DNA of 64,000 nucleotides, from contig DAIMDW010000002.1 of assembly GCA_036725605.1 (NCBI GenBank), forward strand, positions 185,229 to 249,228. Reading direction: 5' to 3'. The notes beneath the pieces are model-generated. The model saw only the letters and a program-made list of their open reading frames with translations, did no database searches and was not told where the DNA came from. Of this stretch, positions 25,690 through 35,427 are shown in pieces. Both the position numbers and the translations under genes were made by a program. Numbering within the stretch: position 1 is the first letter of the stretch; each line of letters starts with the position of its first letter. Source of the DNA: CALBTQ01 sp036725605 (lineage in GTDB: Bacteria; Lernaellota; Lernaellaia; Lernaellales; Lernaellaceae).

Positions 25690-27654
25690 ATGGGGGATCA
25701 TAAAAAAATCTTGTCGTCGAGCACGGAAGAACGGTTTCGCCGCCTGTTCGACGCCCAAACCGATTGCGTTTTTCACATTTCCGGCGACGGGCACTTTCTG
25801 GACGTCAACAAGACGGTCACCGAAATTCTGGGCTATCGACGCGAGGAACTGATCGGCAAAAGCCTGCGCATGCTCGTACCCGACGAGTCGATCGAGGACA
25901 GCTTCGAAAAAATCCGCCAGTTGCAACTTGGGAGCAAAATCGAGAACTATCGCAAGAACTTCATCGCCAAAGACGGCGAGTCGATCCCCTTTGAAATCAC
26001 CGTTTCCGGATCGTTGAGCGAAGAAGGCGAATTGATCGTCCAAAGCATCGCGCGCGACCTGCGCGAGCAACTGGAAACGGAAAAGAAACTGCTGCACAGC
26101 CAAAACCTGCTCAACACACTCGTCGAATCGGCGGTCGATGCGATCTGGATGAAGGACCGCAACCTGCGCTTCACGCTGGTCAACAGCTACTTTGCGAACA
26201 TCCTGGGCATGTCGCCGCAGCAGATCATCGGCCGCAAGGGCGAGGAAGTTCTGCCCAAGGAGTTGTACGAGGCCAACGAGGAAGAAGATCGTCAGTTGCT
26301 GAAATACGGCAAGACGATGACCAACGAATACCGGATGAAGATCGCCGGCGAAGAGCGGGTTTTCCATACGGTCAAAGCGCCGCTGCGCAACGCCGACGGG
26401 CGCATTACCGGCCTGATCGCCATCGCGCGCGACATGACGCAGGAACACACGCTGACCCAGCAGTTGCTGCAGGCGCAAAAAATGGAGGCGATCGGTTCGT
26501 TGGCCGGAGGCATCGCCCATGATTTCAACAACGTACTGACCAGCATCATCGGCAACCTCAGCCTGGGTCTGCTCAAGCTCGACGAAGGCGATGATATCCG
26601 CGAGTATCTGACCCTCGCCCACGACGCGGCCAACGACGCCACGCGGTTGATTCGCCAGCTCTTGCAGATCACCCGGCGCGAACCGGCCAGCAAATCGTCG
26701 ATTCACCTGGAAAGCCTGGTCGATGAGCTGTTCGCGCTGCTGCAATCCACCTTCGACAAGCGCATCAGTTTGCAAAAGGACATTCCAGCCGACCTCTGGC
26801 CGATCAACGGCGACCGCAGCCAGATCAATCAAATTCTGATGAACCTGTGCGTCAACGCCCGCGACGGATTGTACGAACGCTACGGCGCAACCTTCCAGAA
26901 CGCGCCGGGCAATCCCTGGTTGTCGATGAACGCCGAAAACGTCACCTTGTCCGAGACGGCGGCGCGCGGCATGCGCAACGCCAAACCGGGCCAGTACGTG
27001 TGCATCACCGTGTCCGACAACGGCGTCGGCATGAACAAACAAACGATGGAGCGGGTTTTCGAGCCGTTCTTCACCACCAAGCCGAAGGAAAGCGGCACCG
27101 GCCTGGGGCTGTCGATGGTCTACTGGATCGTCGCCAATCACGGCGGCTGGGTGTCGATCGAAAGCGAACCGGGCATCGGCACGGACATCATCATCTATTT
27201 CCCCCGCGCGGAAAAAGCGGAGGAGAGAAAAACCGACGTGATGACCCTGCCCAAGCCCGCCGCCATCGGCCACTGCACCGTGCTGATCGTGGAGGACGAG
27301 GAAAACGTGCGCAAGCTGCTGCATCGTATCCTCGCGACGAGCGATTTCACCATCTACGAAGCCGCCAACGGCCTGGACGCGATGCAGATGATTCGCGACA
27401 AGGCCGGCGAGCTGAACCTGATCGTCCTCGATCTGATCATGCCCGAAATGTCGGGACAGGAAGTGCTGTACAACATGCGCCGCGACGGTCTGAACATCCC
27501 CACGCTGGTGTGCAGCGGATACCCCGGAGAAATCAACAAAGAAGGCCTCGAGGAATTGGGCGCACAGTATTTTCTGAGCAAACCGTTCACGCCCGTCCAG
27601 TTTTTACGCAAGGTTTACGACATTCTGGAAAGCTGCGTTTCGTCCGCCACTTGA
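25690..27654 (+). CDS. Hybrid histidine kinase (PAS-PAS-HisKA-HATPase-REC)
   Basis: A 654-residue cytoplasmic sensor; no membrane segment is seen. PAS domain 1 spans about residues 14-125 and PAS 2 about 138-255. The H box is AGGIAHDFNN with H277, the N box NLCVNARDG (about 386-393), the G boxes DNGVGM (443-448) and GTGLGLS (469-475), and the C-terminal receiver VEDEENV with phospho-acceptor D581 and K631. AHDFNN kinases of this kind often feed a receiver in the same chain and signal by phosphorelay or intramolecular control. No output regulator is adjacent. The 115-bp upstream gap is AT-rich and likely holds its promoter. Confidence 0.95.
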   Translation: MGDHKKILSSSTEERFRRLFDAQTDCVFHISGDGHFLDVNKTVTEILGYRREELIGKSLRMLVPDESIEDSFEKIRQLQLGSKIENYRKNFIAKDGESIPFEITVSGSLSEEGELIVQSIARDLREQLETEKKLLHSQNLLNTLVESAVDAIWMKDRNLRFTLVNSYFANILGMSPQQIIGRKGEEVLPKELYEANEEEDRQLLKYGKTMTNEYRMKIAGEERVFHTVKAPLRNADGRITGLIAIARDMTQEHTLTQQLLQAQKMEAIGSLAGGIAHDFNNVLTSIIGNLSLGLLKLDEGDDIREYLTLAHDAANDATRLIRQLLQITRREPASKSSIHLESLVDELFALLQSTFDKRISLQKDIPADLWPINGDRSQINQILMNLCVNARDGLYERYGATFQNAPGNPWLSMNAENVTLSETAARGMRNAKPGQYVCITVSDNGVGMNKQTMERVFEPFFTTKPKESGTGLGLSMVYWIVANHGGWVSIESEPGIGTDIIIYFPRAEKAEERKTDVMTLPKPAAIGHCTVLIVEDEENVRKLLHRILATSDFTIYEAANGLDAMQMIRDKAGELNLIVLDLIMPEMSGQEVLYNMRRDGLNIPTLVCSGYPGEINKEGLEELGAQYFLSKPFTPVQFLRKVYDILESCVSSAT

Positions 27655-27680
27655 CCGATCCCATTCGATTTTTTTATTGT
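27651..27680 (+). promoter_or_regulatory. Possible sigma-70-like promoter of the GlsB-like gene
   Basis: TTGACC (27651-27656), 18-bp spacer, TATTGT (27675-27680), ending 21 bp before the ATG of the next gene. The -35 overlaps the stop of the histidine kinase. The match is moderate. Confidence 0.4.
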
Positions 27681-27701
27681 AAAACATCACGGAGGTGACC
27701 T

Positions 27702-27968
27702 ATGGCGAATTTGGGATGGCTGGGTTGGATCATCCTCGGCGGGCTCGCCGGCGCGCTGGCTTCGAAAATTACCGGCACCGAGCACGGCTGTTTGATGAAC
27801 GTGATCCTGGGCGTCGTGGGCGCGTTCGTCGGCGGCATCATTTTCAACCTGCTGGGCGGTAGCGGCGTAACCGGCTGCAACATTTGGAGCCTGGTGGTCG
27901 CCACCGTGGGCGCCGTGGTCTTTTTGGCCGTGGCTCGCGCCTTTGCCTCACCGCCGCGTTATCGTTGA
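27702..27968 (+). CDS. GlsB/YeaQ/YmgE family membrane protein
   Basis: An 88-residue protein of the transglycosylase-associated family: three hydrophobic helices rich in Gly, with the family marks GWIILGGLAGALASKITG and ILGVVGAFVGGIIFNLLGG (partly quoted). Members are stress-induced small inner-membrane proteins of unknown mechanism. The ATG follows GGAGGTGACCT, a strong ribosome site. The stop overlaps a TTG start of the following glycosyltransferase (TTGA). Confidence 0.92.
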   Translation: MANLGWLGWIILGGLAGALASKITGTEHGCLMNVILGVVGAFVGGIIFNLLGGSGVTGCNIWSLVVATVGAVVFLAVARAFASPPRYR

Positions 27969-29578
27969 AAACGTCGTTCCCATTTTCCCTGAAAAAATCG
28001 ACCACCGCGCTATTGTGGCTTATTCCACTGCTGATGCTGCTGGCGCTGGGCTTGAAGTTCGTCGCCTACGGGTATCCCTTTTCGCCGAACACCCAGTTGC
28101 CCCCGCAAGGGTGGGACGATTGGAGTCATCTGCAAAAGACCTTCGAGACCTACCGCTTGCTGCAAACCGATCCGGCCGCGCTGCCGGGGTTGGCGCGGGG
28201 CGGCGATTATTTCAAATGGCCGCCGTTGTTTTATTGGCTGACCGCCGCGGCGCTGAGCATCCGCTACGATGCCGCCTCGCTGTATGCGGTCTTGTTTTTG
28301 CTGGCCGCCGGCTGCCTCGCGGCGATATACGCGCTGGCGCGCACGATTCTCGACGACAAGCTTCTGGCTCTGCTTGCGGTCGCGTTGTTCACGGCCAATC
28401 CGGTGTGGATCGAAGCGGCGCTCTCCTACAACCTGGAGACGATTCTGCTTGCCGCCGCCGCCGCGTTTTTCGCACTGTTGTTCGCCGCGCCGGTCCGGCG
28501 CGGATTGCCGTGGGCGCCGCTGTTGGGTTGCGTCGGCGCGCTCCTGTTGCTGAGCAAAACGGTGATGCTCGTTCCGCTGTTGCCCGCCGCGCTCGGCTTT
28601 GTGTGGTGGAACCTGCGCCGCGACGAGCGGGCGAAGGGGCAATGGCGCGGCACGTTGCTGTTTTTGCTGCCCGGCCTATTGATGATCGCCTGGTGGTACC
28701 TGCCGCAAACGGGCCAGTGGCGCGATTTTCTCTCTTCCGATCTCGCGGCCTCGGCGGGCGCGGACAATTCGCCGCTGTTTTACGCGCGCACGCTGTTTAT
28801 TGATTACCTATATGCGCCGTTGCTGATCGCCGCTCTGATCGCCCGGCGTTTCCGCGATGAAGCGAGCAAGCGCGTTTTCGCCGACGGGCGGCTGGTCGCC
28901 CTCGCCCTGGGCGCGGTCGCGGGCCTGGGGTTCTTCTCCCTGATCGGCACCAAGCACGAATGGTACCTGCTCTCGCCCTATTTGCTGCTGGCGCTGCCGA
29001 CGCTGGCCGCGATCAAAGACGCCGCCGCGCCGTGGCGACGAGCCCTGGTGGTCACGCTATTCGTGCTGTACGGCGGCTTCACCGTCTATTTCGCCGTCTG
29101 GGAAATGCCGCAGGGGACGCCGACCCGCCGGCTGTATCCGCCGGGACATTCGGTGCTGCGCGGCTATGATAATTTCAAACCGCCGATCGCCGTGGTCGCC
29201 CATCAACTGCGCGCGCACTTTTCACCGGCAGACATGCGCGACCTCGCCATTCTTCCGCCGGCCGTCGACGATCGTTTCGACTGGCAGGCCATGCAGCTTG
29301 TCGCGCTGCACGATGAGCGCTACGTGCCGTTTTTATTCAACGTTACCCTGGATGAATACACGCCCGCATCCTGGGAGCGCCTGCGCACGATTCTCGTCTT
29401 CCTCTCCCCCGCCGCCGAAGAGGCGACCTGTGCGACGATCAACAGCCAGGCCGCGCGCGACAACGTCCCGCAATTGTGCGCGCAGTTCGTGTCGTTCCTG
29501 CGCGATCGCTATCGCGAACAACGCCGCATTCCCATCGTCGACGATTATTCCATGGCCGTATTTCGACGCGTCGACTGA
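27965..29578 (+). CDS. GT-C membrane glycosyltransferase, ArnT/PMT-like (GT39/83)
   Basis: A 537-residue protein. The start is taken as TTG 27965, which overlaps the preceding stop (TTGA) and comes just before the first helix (LLWLIPLLMLLALGLKF). The first extracytoplasmic loop carries GWDDWSH, the acidic pair expected of GT-C enzymes, and about 10-12 helices follow. There is a C-terminal periplasmic domain of roughly 150 residues. Such proteins use polyprenyl-phosphate sugars to glycosylate lipids, glycans or proteins on the outer face. Donor and acceptor cannot be inferred. No classical ribosome site is visible apart from the coupling. Confidence 0.78.
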   Translation: MKTSFPFSLKKSTTALLWLIPLLMLLALGLKFVAYGYPFSPNTQLPPQGWDDWSHLQKTFETYRLLQTDPAALPGLARGGDYFKWPPLFYWLTAAALSIRYDAASLYAVLFLLAAGCLAAIYALARTILDDKLLALLAVALFTANPVWIEAALSYNLETILLAAAAAFFALLFAAPVRRGLPWAPLLGCVGALLLLSKTVMLVPLLPAALGFVWWNLRRDERAKGQWRGTLLFLLPGLLMIAWWYLPQTGQWRDFLSSDLAASAGADNSPLFYARTLFIDYLYAPLLIAALIARRFRDEASKRVFADGRLVALALGAVAGLGFFSLIGTKHEWYLLSPYLLLALPTLAAIKDAAAPWRRALVVTLFVLYGGFTVYFAVWEMPQGTPTRRLYPPGHSVLRGYDNFKPPIAVVAHQLRAHFSPADMRDLAILPPAVDDRFDWQAMQLVALHDERYVPFLFNVTLDEYTPASWERLRTILVFLSPAAEEATCATINSQAARDNVPQLCAQFVSFLRDRYREQRRIPIVDDYSMAVFRRVD

Positions 29579-29630
29579 CCGCTTTTGAGGAAACTTGCAA
29601 AATTACGATTCTTTTTCTATCCTGGCGCCC

Positions 29631-30173
29631 ATGAGTGAGTCATTCATTCAATACCGTCCGGCCCGTCCGGTTGACGCCGACCAGGTGCATTTGCTCATTG
29701 CCGCCGCCGCCGATGAGGCCGGCGCGCTGGTCGAACAGCCCGACGAAATTTCCGCCGAGCACATCCGTACGCGCATCCGCAACACGACCAACCGCCGCAA
29801 TCGCCTGTTTTTAGTGGCCACCGATCAGGAGAAAATCGTCGGTATGTGTTCGCTGGAATGCCACGAGCTGCGCGCGCTGCAGCACATCCGCTACATGAGC
29901 CTGGTCATCGATCCGCAGTACCGCCGGCAGGGCATCGGCAAGGAACTGCTGAGCCAGGCCCTGGAGTGGGCCAACGAAACCGAGGGCGTGGAGAAGATCG
30001 AGCTGCGCGTGCGCGAGCGCAACTTCGCCGGCGTCAATCTGTGCTTCGCCTTCGGCTTCGAAAAGGAAGGGACGCTCAAGCATCACATCGCCCTGCCCAA
30101 CGGCAAACGCCTCAACGACATTCTGTTGGCCAAGTTCATCAATCATGCCCCGGCCGCCAAAGACAAAAATTAA
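29631..30173 (+). CDS. GNAT family N-acetyltransferase
   Basis: A 180-residue protein with the GNAT fold. The acetyl-CoA motif A is visible as SLVIDPQYRRQGIGKELLSQAL (shortened), with R/Q-x-x-G-x-G/A as RRQGIGK, and motif B appears as FGFEKEGTLKHH. ATG 29631 directly precedes the conserved IQYRPARPVDAD; an alternative TTG at 29595 has GAGG close upstream and would add 12 residues. The substrate could be an amino-acid or ribosomal-protein amine; this cannot be told. It overlaps the downstream nfo gene by 29 nt. Confidence 0.85.
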   Translation: MSESFIQYRPARPVDADQVHLLIAAAADEAGALVEQPDEISAEHIRTRIRNTTNRRNRLFLVATDQEKIVGMCSLECHELRALQHIRYMSLVIDPQYRRQGIGKELLSQALEWANETEGVEKIELRVRERNFAGVNLCFAFGFEKEGTLKHHIALPNGKRLNDILLAKFINHAPAAKDKN

Positions 30174-31059
30174 TCCGCGTCGCCCCGCGCGGTATCAGGG
30201 ACCGGCCGGGCCCCTGGGTTGCCACGTGGGCATCGGCGGAGGCGTCGACCGGGCGCCGCAACGCGCGCGCGACCTGGGCGCGACGGCCATGCAGATTTTC
30301 ACCCGCTCGCCGCGCATGTGGGCCGCGCCGCCGTTGGACGAACCGACCGGCGCGCGCTTTCGCCATGAAGTTGAGCGACACGGCATCCGCGCCGTGGTGG
30401 CGCACGGCATCTACCTGGTCAACCTGGGCAGTCGCGATGAGGCGCTGTGGGCCAAGAGCATCGCCACGGTCGTCGACGAAATCCAGCGCTGCGCGGTGTT
30501 GGGCATCGACGGCCTGGTGCTGCACCCCGGCTCGGCCGGCGAAGCGTCGCCGCGCGACGGCCTGGCGCGCATCCTGGCCGCGTTGAAGAAAATCATCGCC
30601 CGCACGCCGGACGCGCCGGTGCGCCTGCTGCTGGAAAACACCGCCGGCACCGGGGCCAACCTCGGACACGACTTCGCGCACCTGGCCTGGCTGATCGAGC
30701 ATCATCCGTATCATGAACGGTTCGGCGTCTGCCTGGACACGGCGCACGCGCTGGCCGCCGGCTACCCGTTGCACGAACCGGGCGGCGTGACGCGCACGTT
30801 GGATGAGTTGGACCGGCTCGTCGGCCTTGAACGCCTGGGGTGCGTGCACCTCAACGACAGTCTCGTGGCCCACGCCGGCCGGCGCGATCGGCATGCGCGC
30901 ATCGGGCAAGGCGAATTGGGCGAAACGGCGTTCGCCGAACTGCTTGCCGACGAGCGGTTGTTCAATATTCCGAAAATTCTGGAAGTGCCCGGCGGCGATC
31001 AGGCGTTCATCGACGATCTGCGCCTGCTGGCCAAACTAGCGCGCCGCGCCGTGAAGTAG
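30145..31059 (+). CDS. nfo: Endonuclease IV (AP endonuclease)
   Basis: A 304-residue TIM-barrel enzyme that cuts at abasic sites in base-excision repair. Metal-binding and active-site landmarks are GCHVGIGGGVDRAP, VVAHGIYLVNLGS, LVLHPGS, LLLENTAG, CLDTAHALAAGY, VHLNDS...DRHARIGQGE and ILEVPG, all in order as in Nfo. An N-terminal basic extension of about 22 residues (RPPKTKINPRRPARYQGP) precedes the barrel. Its end overlaps the end of the convergent recN gene by 24 bp. Neighbouring recN and rarA make this a small DNA-repair neighbourhood. Confidence 0.96.
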   Translation: MPRPPKTKINPRRPARYQGPAGPLGCHVGIGGGVDRAPQRARDLGATAMQIFTRSPRMWAAPPLDEPTGARFRHEVERHGIRAVVAHGIYLVNLGSRDEALWAKSIATVVDEIQRCAVLGIDGLVLHPGSAGEASPRDGLARILAALKKIIARTPDAPVRLLLENTAGTGANLGHDFAHLAWLIEHHPYHERFGVCLDTAHALAAGYPLHEPGGVTRTLDELDRLVGLERLGCVHLNDSLVAHAGRRDRHARIGQGELGETAFAELLADERLFNIPKILEVPGGDQAFIDDLRLLAKLARRAVK

Positions 31060-32694
31060 CTCTTTGGCCGCCGCCCGCGTCGCGGTCGTAATTTTCTCCC
31101 CGCCCAGCATCCGCGCCAGTTCCTCGATGCGCTCGGCCTCGGCCAGCAACGTGACCTCGGTAAGCGTGCGGCCCTTCTCCACGCGCTTGCTGACCAGGTA
31201 ATGGCGATCGGCCAGCGCGGCGATTTGCGGCAGATGGGTGATGCACAGCACCTGATGCTCGCGCGCCACCTCCTGCAGCTTGCGCCCCAGCCGTTCGGCC
31301 TGCGCGCCGCCGACGCCCGCGTCGACCTCGTCGAAAATCAGCGTCGGCACCGGGAAGTGCCGCGACAGCACGCGTTTGATCGCCAGCATGATGCGCGAGA
31401 GTTCGCCGCCGCTGGCGATGCGGGCCAGCGCGCGCGGCAGTTCGCCGACGTTGGGACTGATGAGAAATTCGATCTGATCGGCGCCGGTTTCGTCGATGCG
31501 TCGACCGCCCAGTTCGATGCCGCCGACCGCCAGTGGTTCGACCGGCGCGACGAACCGCGTGCCGGGCATGTCCAGATCGCCCAGTTCGCTTTCGACCTCG
31601 CGCTCCATTTTTTTCGCGGCCTTGGCGCGGGCGCGGCTGAGTTTGTCGGCCGCCACGGTCAGTTCGTCTTCGGCCTTTTGCAGCGACAGTGCGAGACCGG
31701 ACAGTTCGTTGTCCAGCCGTTCGAGCCCGGCTAATTCTCTTTGCGCGTCGATCAACGTTTGTTGCACGGCCGGCAGCGAGCCGCCGTATTTCTTCTTCAA
31801 CTCGTACAGCGCGTCGTAACGCTCCTCGATTTTTGCCAGCAACGCCGGATCGTGGTCGAGCGATTCGCCGTAGTCGCGGCACTGCGCGGCGACGTCCCCG
31901 GCGATGTTCGCCAGGTCGGTCAACCCGCTGGCGATGGGCGCGAGGCGCTCGTCCAGATCGACCTTGTCCTCGACGCGCCGCTGCAACTCGCCGGCGACTT
32001 CGGCCACCGCGCCCTCGTCGCGATCGTACAGCGCCTCGCAGACCTCCTGCGCCAGGCGCATCAGCGCTTCGGCGTTGAGCAGCACCTTGCGTTGCGCGGC
32101 CAGTTCCTCGTCCTCGCCTTCGCGCACGGCGGCGGCGGTGATCTCGGTAATGAGGAAACGCAAATACCCGCTGCGGGCCTCGCGATCCTTTTCCTTGCGC
32201 TCCAGTTCCGCGCGCCGGCGACGCAACTCGCACACAGCGTCGAAGCGGCCGGCGAGATCCTCGCGCGCACCGCGCAAACCGGCGTAGGCGTCCAGCAGGT
32301 CGCGGTGCATTTCGGGACGCATCAGCCCTTGCGCCTCGTGCTGGCCGTAGAGGTTGAGCAGTCGTTCGCCCAGTTCGCGCAGGTCGGCGACGTTGACGTT
32401 GCGTTCGTTGATCGTCACCCGGTTGCGCCCGGCGTCCTGAATGACGCGGCTGACCGCCAGTTGTTCGGGTTGTTTGTCGCCGTTGACGGAAAACAGCGCG
32501 TCGACCTCGGCCGATTTGCAGCCGGTGCGGATCATCTCGGCGGTGGCGCGCCAGCCCAGCGCCAGGCCGATCGCCGTGACCAGAATCGACTTGCCCGCGC
32601 CGGTTTCGCCGGTCAGCACGTTCAGACCGGGGCCGAAATCGATGTGCAGATCCTCGATCACGGCTAGGCGACGGACGGTCAATTCGCGCAGCAT
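31036..32694 (-). CDS. recN: DNA repair protein RecN
   Basis: A 552-residue SMC-like ATPase. It starts MLRELTVRRLAVIEDLHIDF, with Walker A GETGAGKS at residues 29-36. Long coiled-coil arms follow (about 155-340) and the C-terminal ATPase half has IASGGELSRIMLAIK (signature) and FDEVDAGVGG (Walker B), then ITHLPQIAALAD. RecN holds broken ends together during double-strand break repair. Length is normal. It is followed by nothing on its strand, since nfo converges on it; nadK lies 3 bp upstream on the same strand, a pairing seen in many bacteria. Confidence 0.97.
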   Translation of the reverse strand: MLRELTVRRLAVIEDLHIDFGPGLNVLTGETGAGKSILVTAIGLALGWRATAEMIRTGCKSAEVDALFSVNGDKQPEQLAVSRVIQDAGRNRVTINERNVNVADLRELGERLLNLYGQHEAQGLMRPEMHRDLLDAYAGLRGAREDLAGRFDAVCELRRRRAELERKEKDREARSGYLRFLITEITAAAVREGEDEELAAQRKVLLNAEALMRLAQEVCEALYDRDEGAVAEVAGELQRRVEDKVDLDERLAPIASGLTDLANIAGDVAAQCRDYGESLDHDPALLAKIEERYDALYELKKKYGGSLPAVQQTLIDAQRELAGLERLDNELSGLALSLQKAEDELTVAADKLSRARAKAAKKMEREVESELGDLDMPGTRFVAPVEPLAVGGIELGGRRIDETGADQIEFLISPNVGELPRALARIASGGELSRIMLAIKRVLSRHFPVPTLIFDEVDAGVGGAQAERLGRKLQEVAREHQVLCITHLPQIAALADRHYLVSKRVEKGRTLTEVTLLAEAERIEELARMLGGEKITTATRAAAKELLHGAAR

Positions 32695-32697
32695 GAA

Positions 32698-33546
32698 TCA
32701 ACGTTCTCCGTAGTGAAGCTTCTCGCGCAGCACGTCGAAATAAGTCCGCTTCGGGTTTTTGATCAGCAGCAGCGGTTTGTCGCAGGTGATGACCTCGATG
32801 CCGTCGCCCTGGTGGATTTCCTGACCTTCCTGCCCGTCGCAGGTGACGTAGACTTCGGTGTCCTCGACCAGTTCGATGTCCACCCCGCGATCGCCGGGGA
32901 CGACGATCGGGCGGTTGGTCAGCATGTGCGGACAGATCGGCGTGATGATCAGGCCGTTGGTTTGCGGATGGACGATCGGTCCGCCGGCGGCGAGGTTGTA
33001 GGCCGTCGAGCCGGTGGGCGTCGAGATGATCAGGCCGTCGGCCTTGGCCACGTACATGAAATTGCCGCCGACGCTGATCTTCAGATCGAAGATACGCGCA
33101 AGGGCGCTCTTGGTGATCACCACGTCGTTGAGCACCGTGTAGTTCTTCGTTTCATGACCGGTGTGCACCGTAACGTCCAGGCGCATGCGGCCGATGATGC
33201 GCGGCTCGCCGGAGATCACCATTTCCAGCACGTCGGGCAATTCAGCGAGGCGAATTTCGGTCATGAAGCCCATGCCGCCCAGGTTGACGCCCAGCACCGG
33301 CACCTGCCGCCCGCCCAGCAACCGCGCCGCCGCCAGGAACGTGCCGTCGCCGCCGAGCACGATCAGCAAATCGCAACGCGCGAACAATTCCGCCGTGGGC
33401 GTGGCGTACGGCAGATCGTACATGTGCGCTTCTTCCTCGGCGATCATCGGGACGAGCCCGTGCCGTTCGAGGTTGGCGATGACCATCCGCGCGGCGTCGC
33501 CGGCCTCTTTTTTCGCGCGCTTGATGAAAATACCGACGTTCTTCAT
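32698..33546 (-). CDS. nadK: NAD kinase
   Basis: A 282-residue enzyme that phosphorylates NAD to NADP with ATP or polyphosphate. The GGDGT motif (residues 65-69) contains the catalytic Asp67; further landmarks are LGVNLGGMGFMTE, LNDVVITK and the ISTPTGSTAYNLAAGGPIVHP region (shortened). ATG 33546 is preceded by GGGAGG at a suitable distance. It forms an operon with the glycosyltransferase upstream (2-bp gap) and recN downstream. Confidence 0.97.
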   Translation of the reverse strand: MKNVGIFIKRAKKEAGDAARMVIANLERHGLVPMIAEEEAHMYDLPYATPTAELFARCDLLIVLGGDGTFLAAARLLGGRQVPVLGVNLGGMGFMTEIRLAELPDVLEMVISGEPRIIGRMRLDVTVHTGHETKNYTVLNDVVITKSALARIFDLKISVGGNFMYVAKADGLIISTPTGSTAYNLAAGGPIVHPQTNGLIITPICPHMLTNRPIVVPGDRGVDIELVEDTEVYVTCDGQEGQEIHQGDGIEVITCDKPLLLIKNPKRTYFDVLREKLHYGER

Positions 33547-33548
33547 GA

Positions 33549-35267
33549 CTACCAGACCTCCCACCCGTCGCTGATCTCGAAATCAGCGTCGGGCAATTCC
33601 CGTTTGCCGAGGATTTTTTCACGCAGCGAGGAACCGGCCAACGGTTCGCGCTCGGGAATCGGACTGTGCACACCGTCAACGGGGAACGTGCCGGGGTTGG
33701 TTTCCGGATCTTCAAAATCGCGTCGGCTGTAATAATGAAAGTAAGTTTCACCCATCGGGATGCGATGGAACGCGTAATCGTCGATGAACTTGCGGCGCTC
33801 GATCAGATCGCGCAGAGCCAGGTGTTGCGCGCCGTAACGGAGCAGCCACTCGGGGATCGGCCAGGGCACGACGTCGATCATGGACAAAATGATTTGCGGT
33901 TTTTTTTGTTCGAGCACGTATTCACTATTGAACCGGCCGTGCCCGGCCATGCTGCGCGCCAGGTCGGTCGGCGTGTGAGCGATCGTCGCGTCGGTCAGCC
34001 CGACAAAGTCGACGATCGGCATTTGCGAACAGTAACCGATCGCGCCGATGGGGATCATGCCCATCGTCGTTTCGGCCGGATATAGCTGCGATAGATGATG
34101 GCCGATCTTGCACCACACGTGCGCCTTTTTCACCTGGCCGATGAAGATCATCCCCTCGTTGCGGAAGAACATCCCAACGAAAATCGAGAGCACCAAAAAG
34201 ATCGGCGCGATCACCCAGGCGCCGGGGCGTAAACGCAGCCCGGCGATGTTCGGGTACACGCGGTTGATCGCCTGCCGCGCCTGCCGAGCCGCCTCGGGCA
34301 ACAGCAACCACAGCAGCGGGATGATCGGAATCAGAAAACGCGCCAGCGGGAAATGGTCGCCGCCGACGTAGACCAGCGCGGCGATGTAAGCCAGGACCGT
34401 CAAGAACACGCCCCACCACCAGCCGGGCAGCGAGGCGCGAAAACGCAACGCCAGCAACAGCACCGGCAGCAGCAGATAGGGAATCAGCGTCACGTTGGTA
34501 AAGCGCCACAGGTAATCCAGGCCCATCGACACCAGCCCGAAGCCCGCGCCGGCAGCCTTGGCGTAATACGTGTTGGGCTGCCAATAGCCGAAGTAGCTGT
34601 GCCGCCATAACAAAAACGCGCCGTAAAGCACCGTGACCACCGCGCCGAAAACCAGCGAACGCGGCCAACGATTTTCTTTCTTGCCCAGCAACAGCCACAG
34701 ACCCAGCGGCGCGGCCATGCTGATGCCCTCGGGGCGCGACAGGGCCAGCAAAAACAGCGCCACGCCGGCCGGGACGGCACAGCGAACGCCGTTTTCACGG
34801 CGCAACGAGCGAACGACAAACAGCACCGCCGCCAACAGCCAGAACGCGGCCATCGGCGTTTCCATCCCGGCCAGGGCATAGGCCACGCACGCCGGATGGA
34901 AAATCAAAAAAGCCAGGCCCAGCATCGGCAGCGGACGCAGGACTTTATCGGACAACAGCGTCTGCATCAGGTGCAGCGTCAGGGCGACCGTGCCCGCGTG
35001 AAACACGATGCCCAGCCAGGTCGCGCTGAGGGTGATCTTCATGCCCAGCTTCGCCAGCAACGCCAGCAACAGCACAAATAGCGTGTTGGAATAGCCTTCG
35101 ACGCGTTCGCCGATGTTGTAGACCAACCCGTGGCCGTCGGCGAGGTTGCGCGCGTAGCGGAACGAGATGAACGCATCGTCGATAAAACCGAAAAGCGACA
35201 ACGATTGCATCAGGCCGTAGCCGACCAACAGCACGATGAATAAAATCAGCGGGGCGAAACGGCGCAA
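33549..35267 (-). CDS. GT-C membrane glycosyltransferase, AftB-like
   Basis: A 572-residue polytopic protein. The first loop reads GFIDDAFISFRYARNLADGH, followed by GLVYNIGERVEGYSN: the DD pair and the RYA-N-DG-H-GLVYN pattern are typical of GT-C arabinofuranosyl/mannosyltransferase-like proteins related to AftB. About ten helices follow, then a periplasmic domain of about 200 residues. Start: the frame is open further upstream, and ATG 35282 has no Shine-Dalgarno, but AAGGAG lies 5 nt before TTG 35267, which I take as the start (helix begins RRFAPLILF). It likely transfers a sugar from a polyprenyl-phosphate carrier to an envelope acceptor. Confidence 0.8.
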   Translation of the reverse strand: MRRFAPLILFIVLLVGYGLMQSLSLFGFIDDAFISFRYARNLADGHGLVYNIGERVEGYSNTLFVLLLALLAKLGMKITLSATWLGIVFHAGTVALTLHLMQTLLSDKVLRPLPMLGLAFLIFHPACVAYALAGMETPMAAFWLLAAVLFVVRSLRRENGVRCAVPAGVALFLLALSRPEGISMAAPLGLWLLLGKKENRWPRSLVFGAVVTVLYGAFLLWRHSYFGYWQPNTYYAKAAGAGFGLVSMGLDYLWRFTNVTLIPYLLLPVLLLALRFRASLPGWWWGVFLTVLAYIAALVYVGGDHFPLARFLIPIIPLLWLLLPEAARQARQAINRVYPNIAGLRLRPGAWVIAPIFLVLSIFVGMFFRNEGMIFIGQVKKAHVWCKIGHHLSQLYPAETTMGMIPIGAIGYCSQMPIVDFVGLTDATIAHTPTDLARSMAGHGRFNSEYVLEQKKPQIILSMIDVVPWPIPEWLLRYGAQHLALRDLIERRKFIDDYAFHRIPMGETYFHYYSRRDFEDPETNPGTFPVDGVHSPIPEREPLAGSSLREKILGKRELPDADFEISDGWEVW

Positions 35268-35427
35268 AAGGTCTCCTTCCATTTGAATGGATGAAGCGGA
35301 TTGTACCGTTGCGCAAAGCGGCGGTAAACCGCATTCGCGGGAAATCGGCACGAAAAAAACGGGCCTCTCTGGAGCCGCCGCGCGCCCTGTGTTAATGTTG
35401 TCGCATCCACCCCAACCCGGGACGAAA

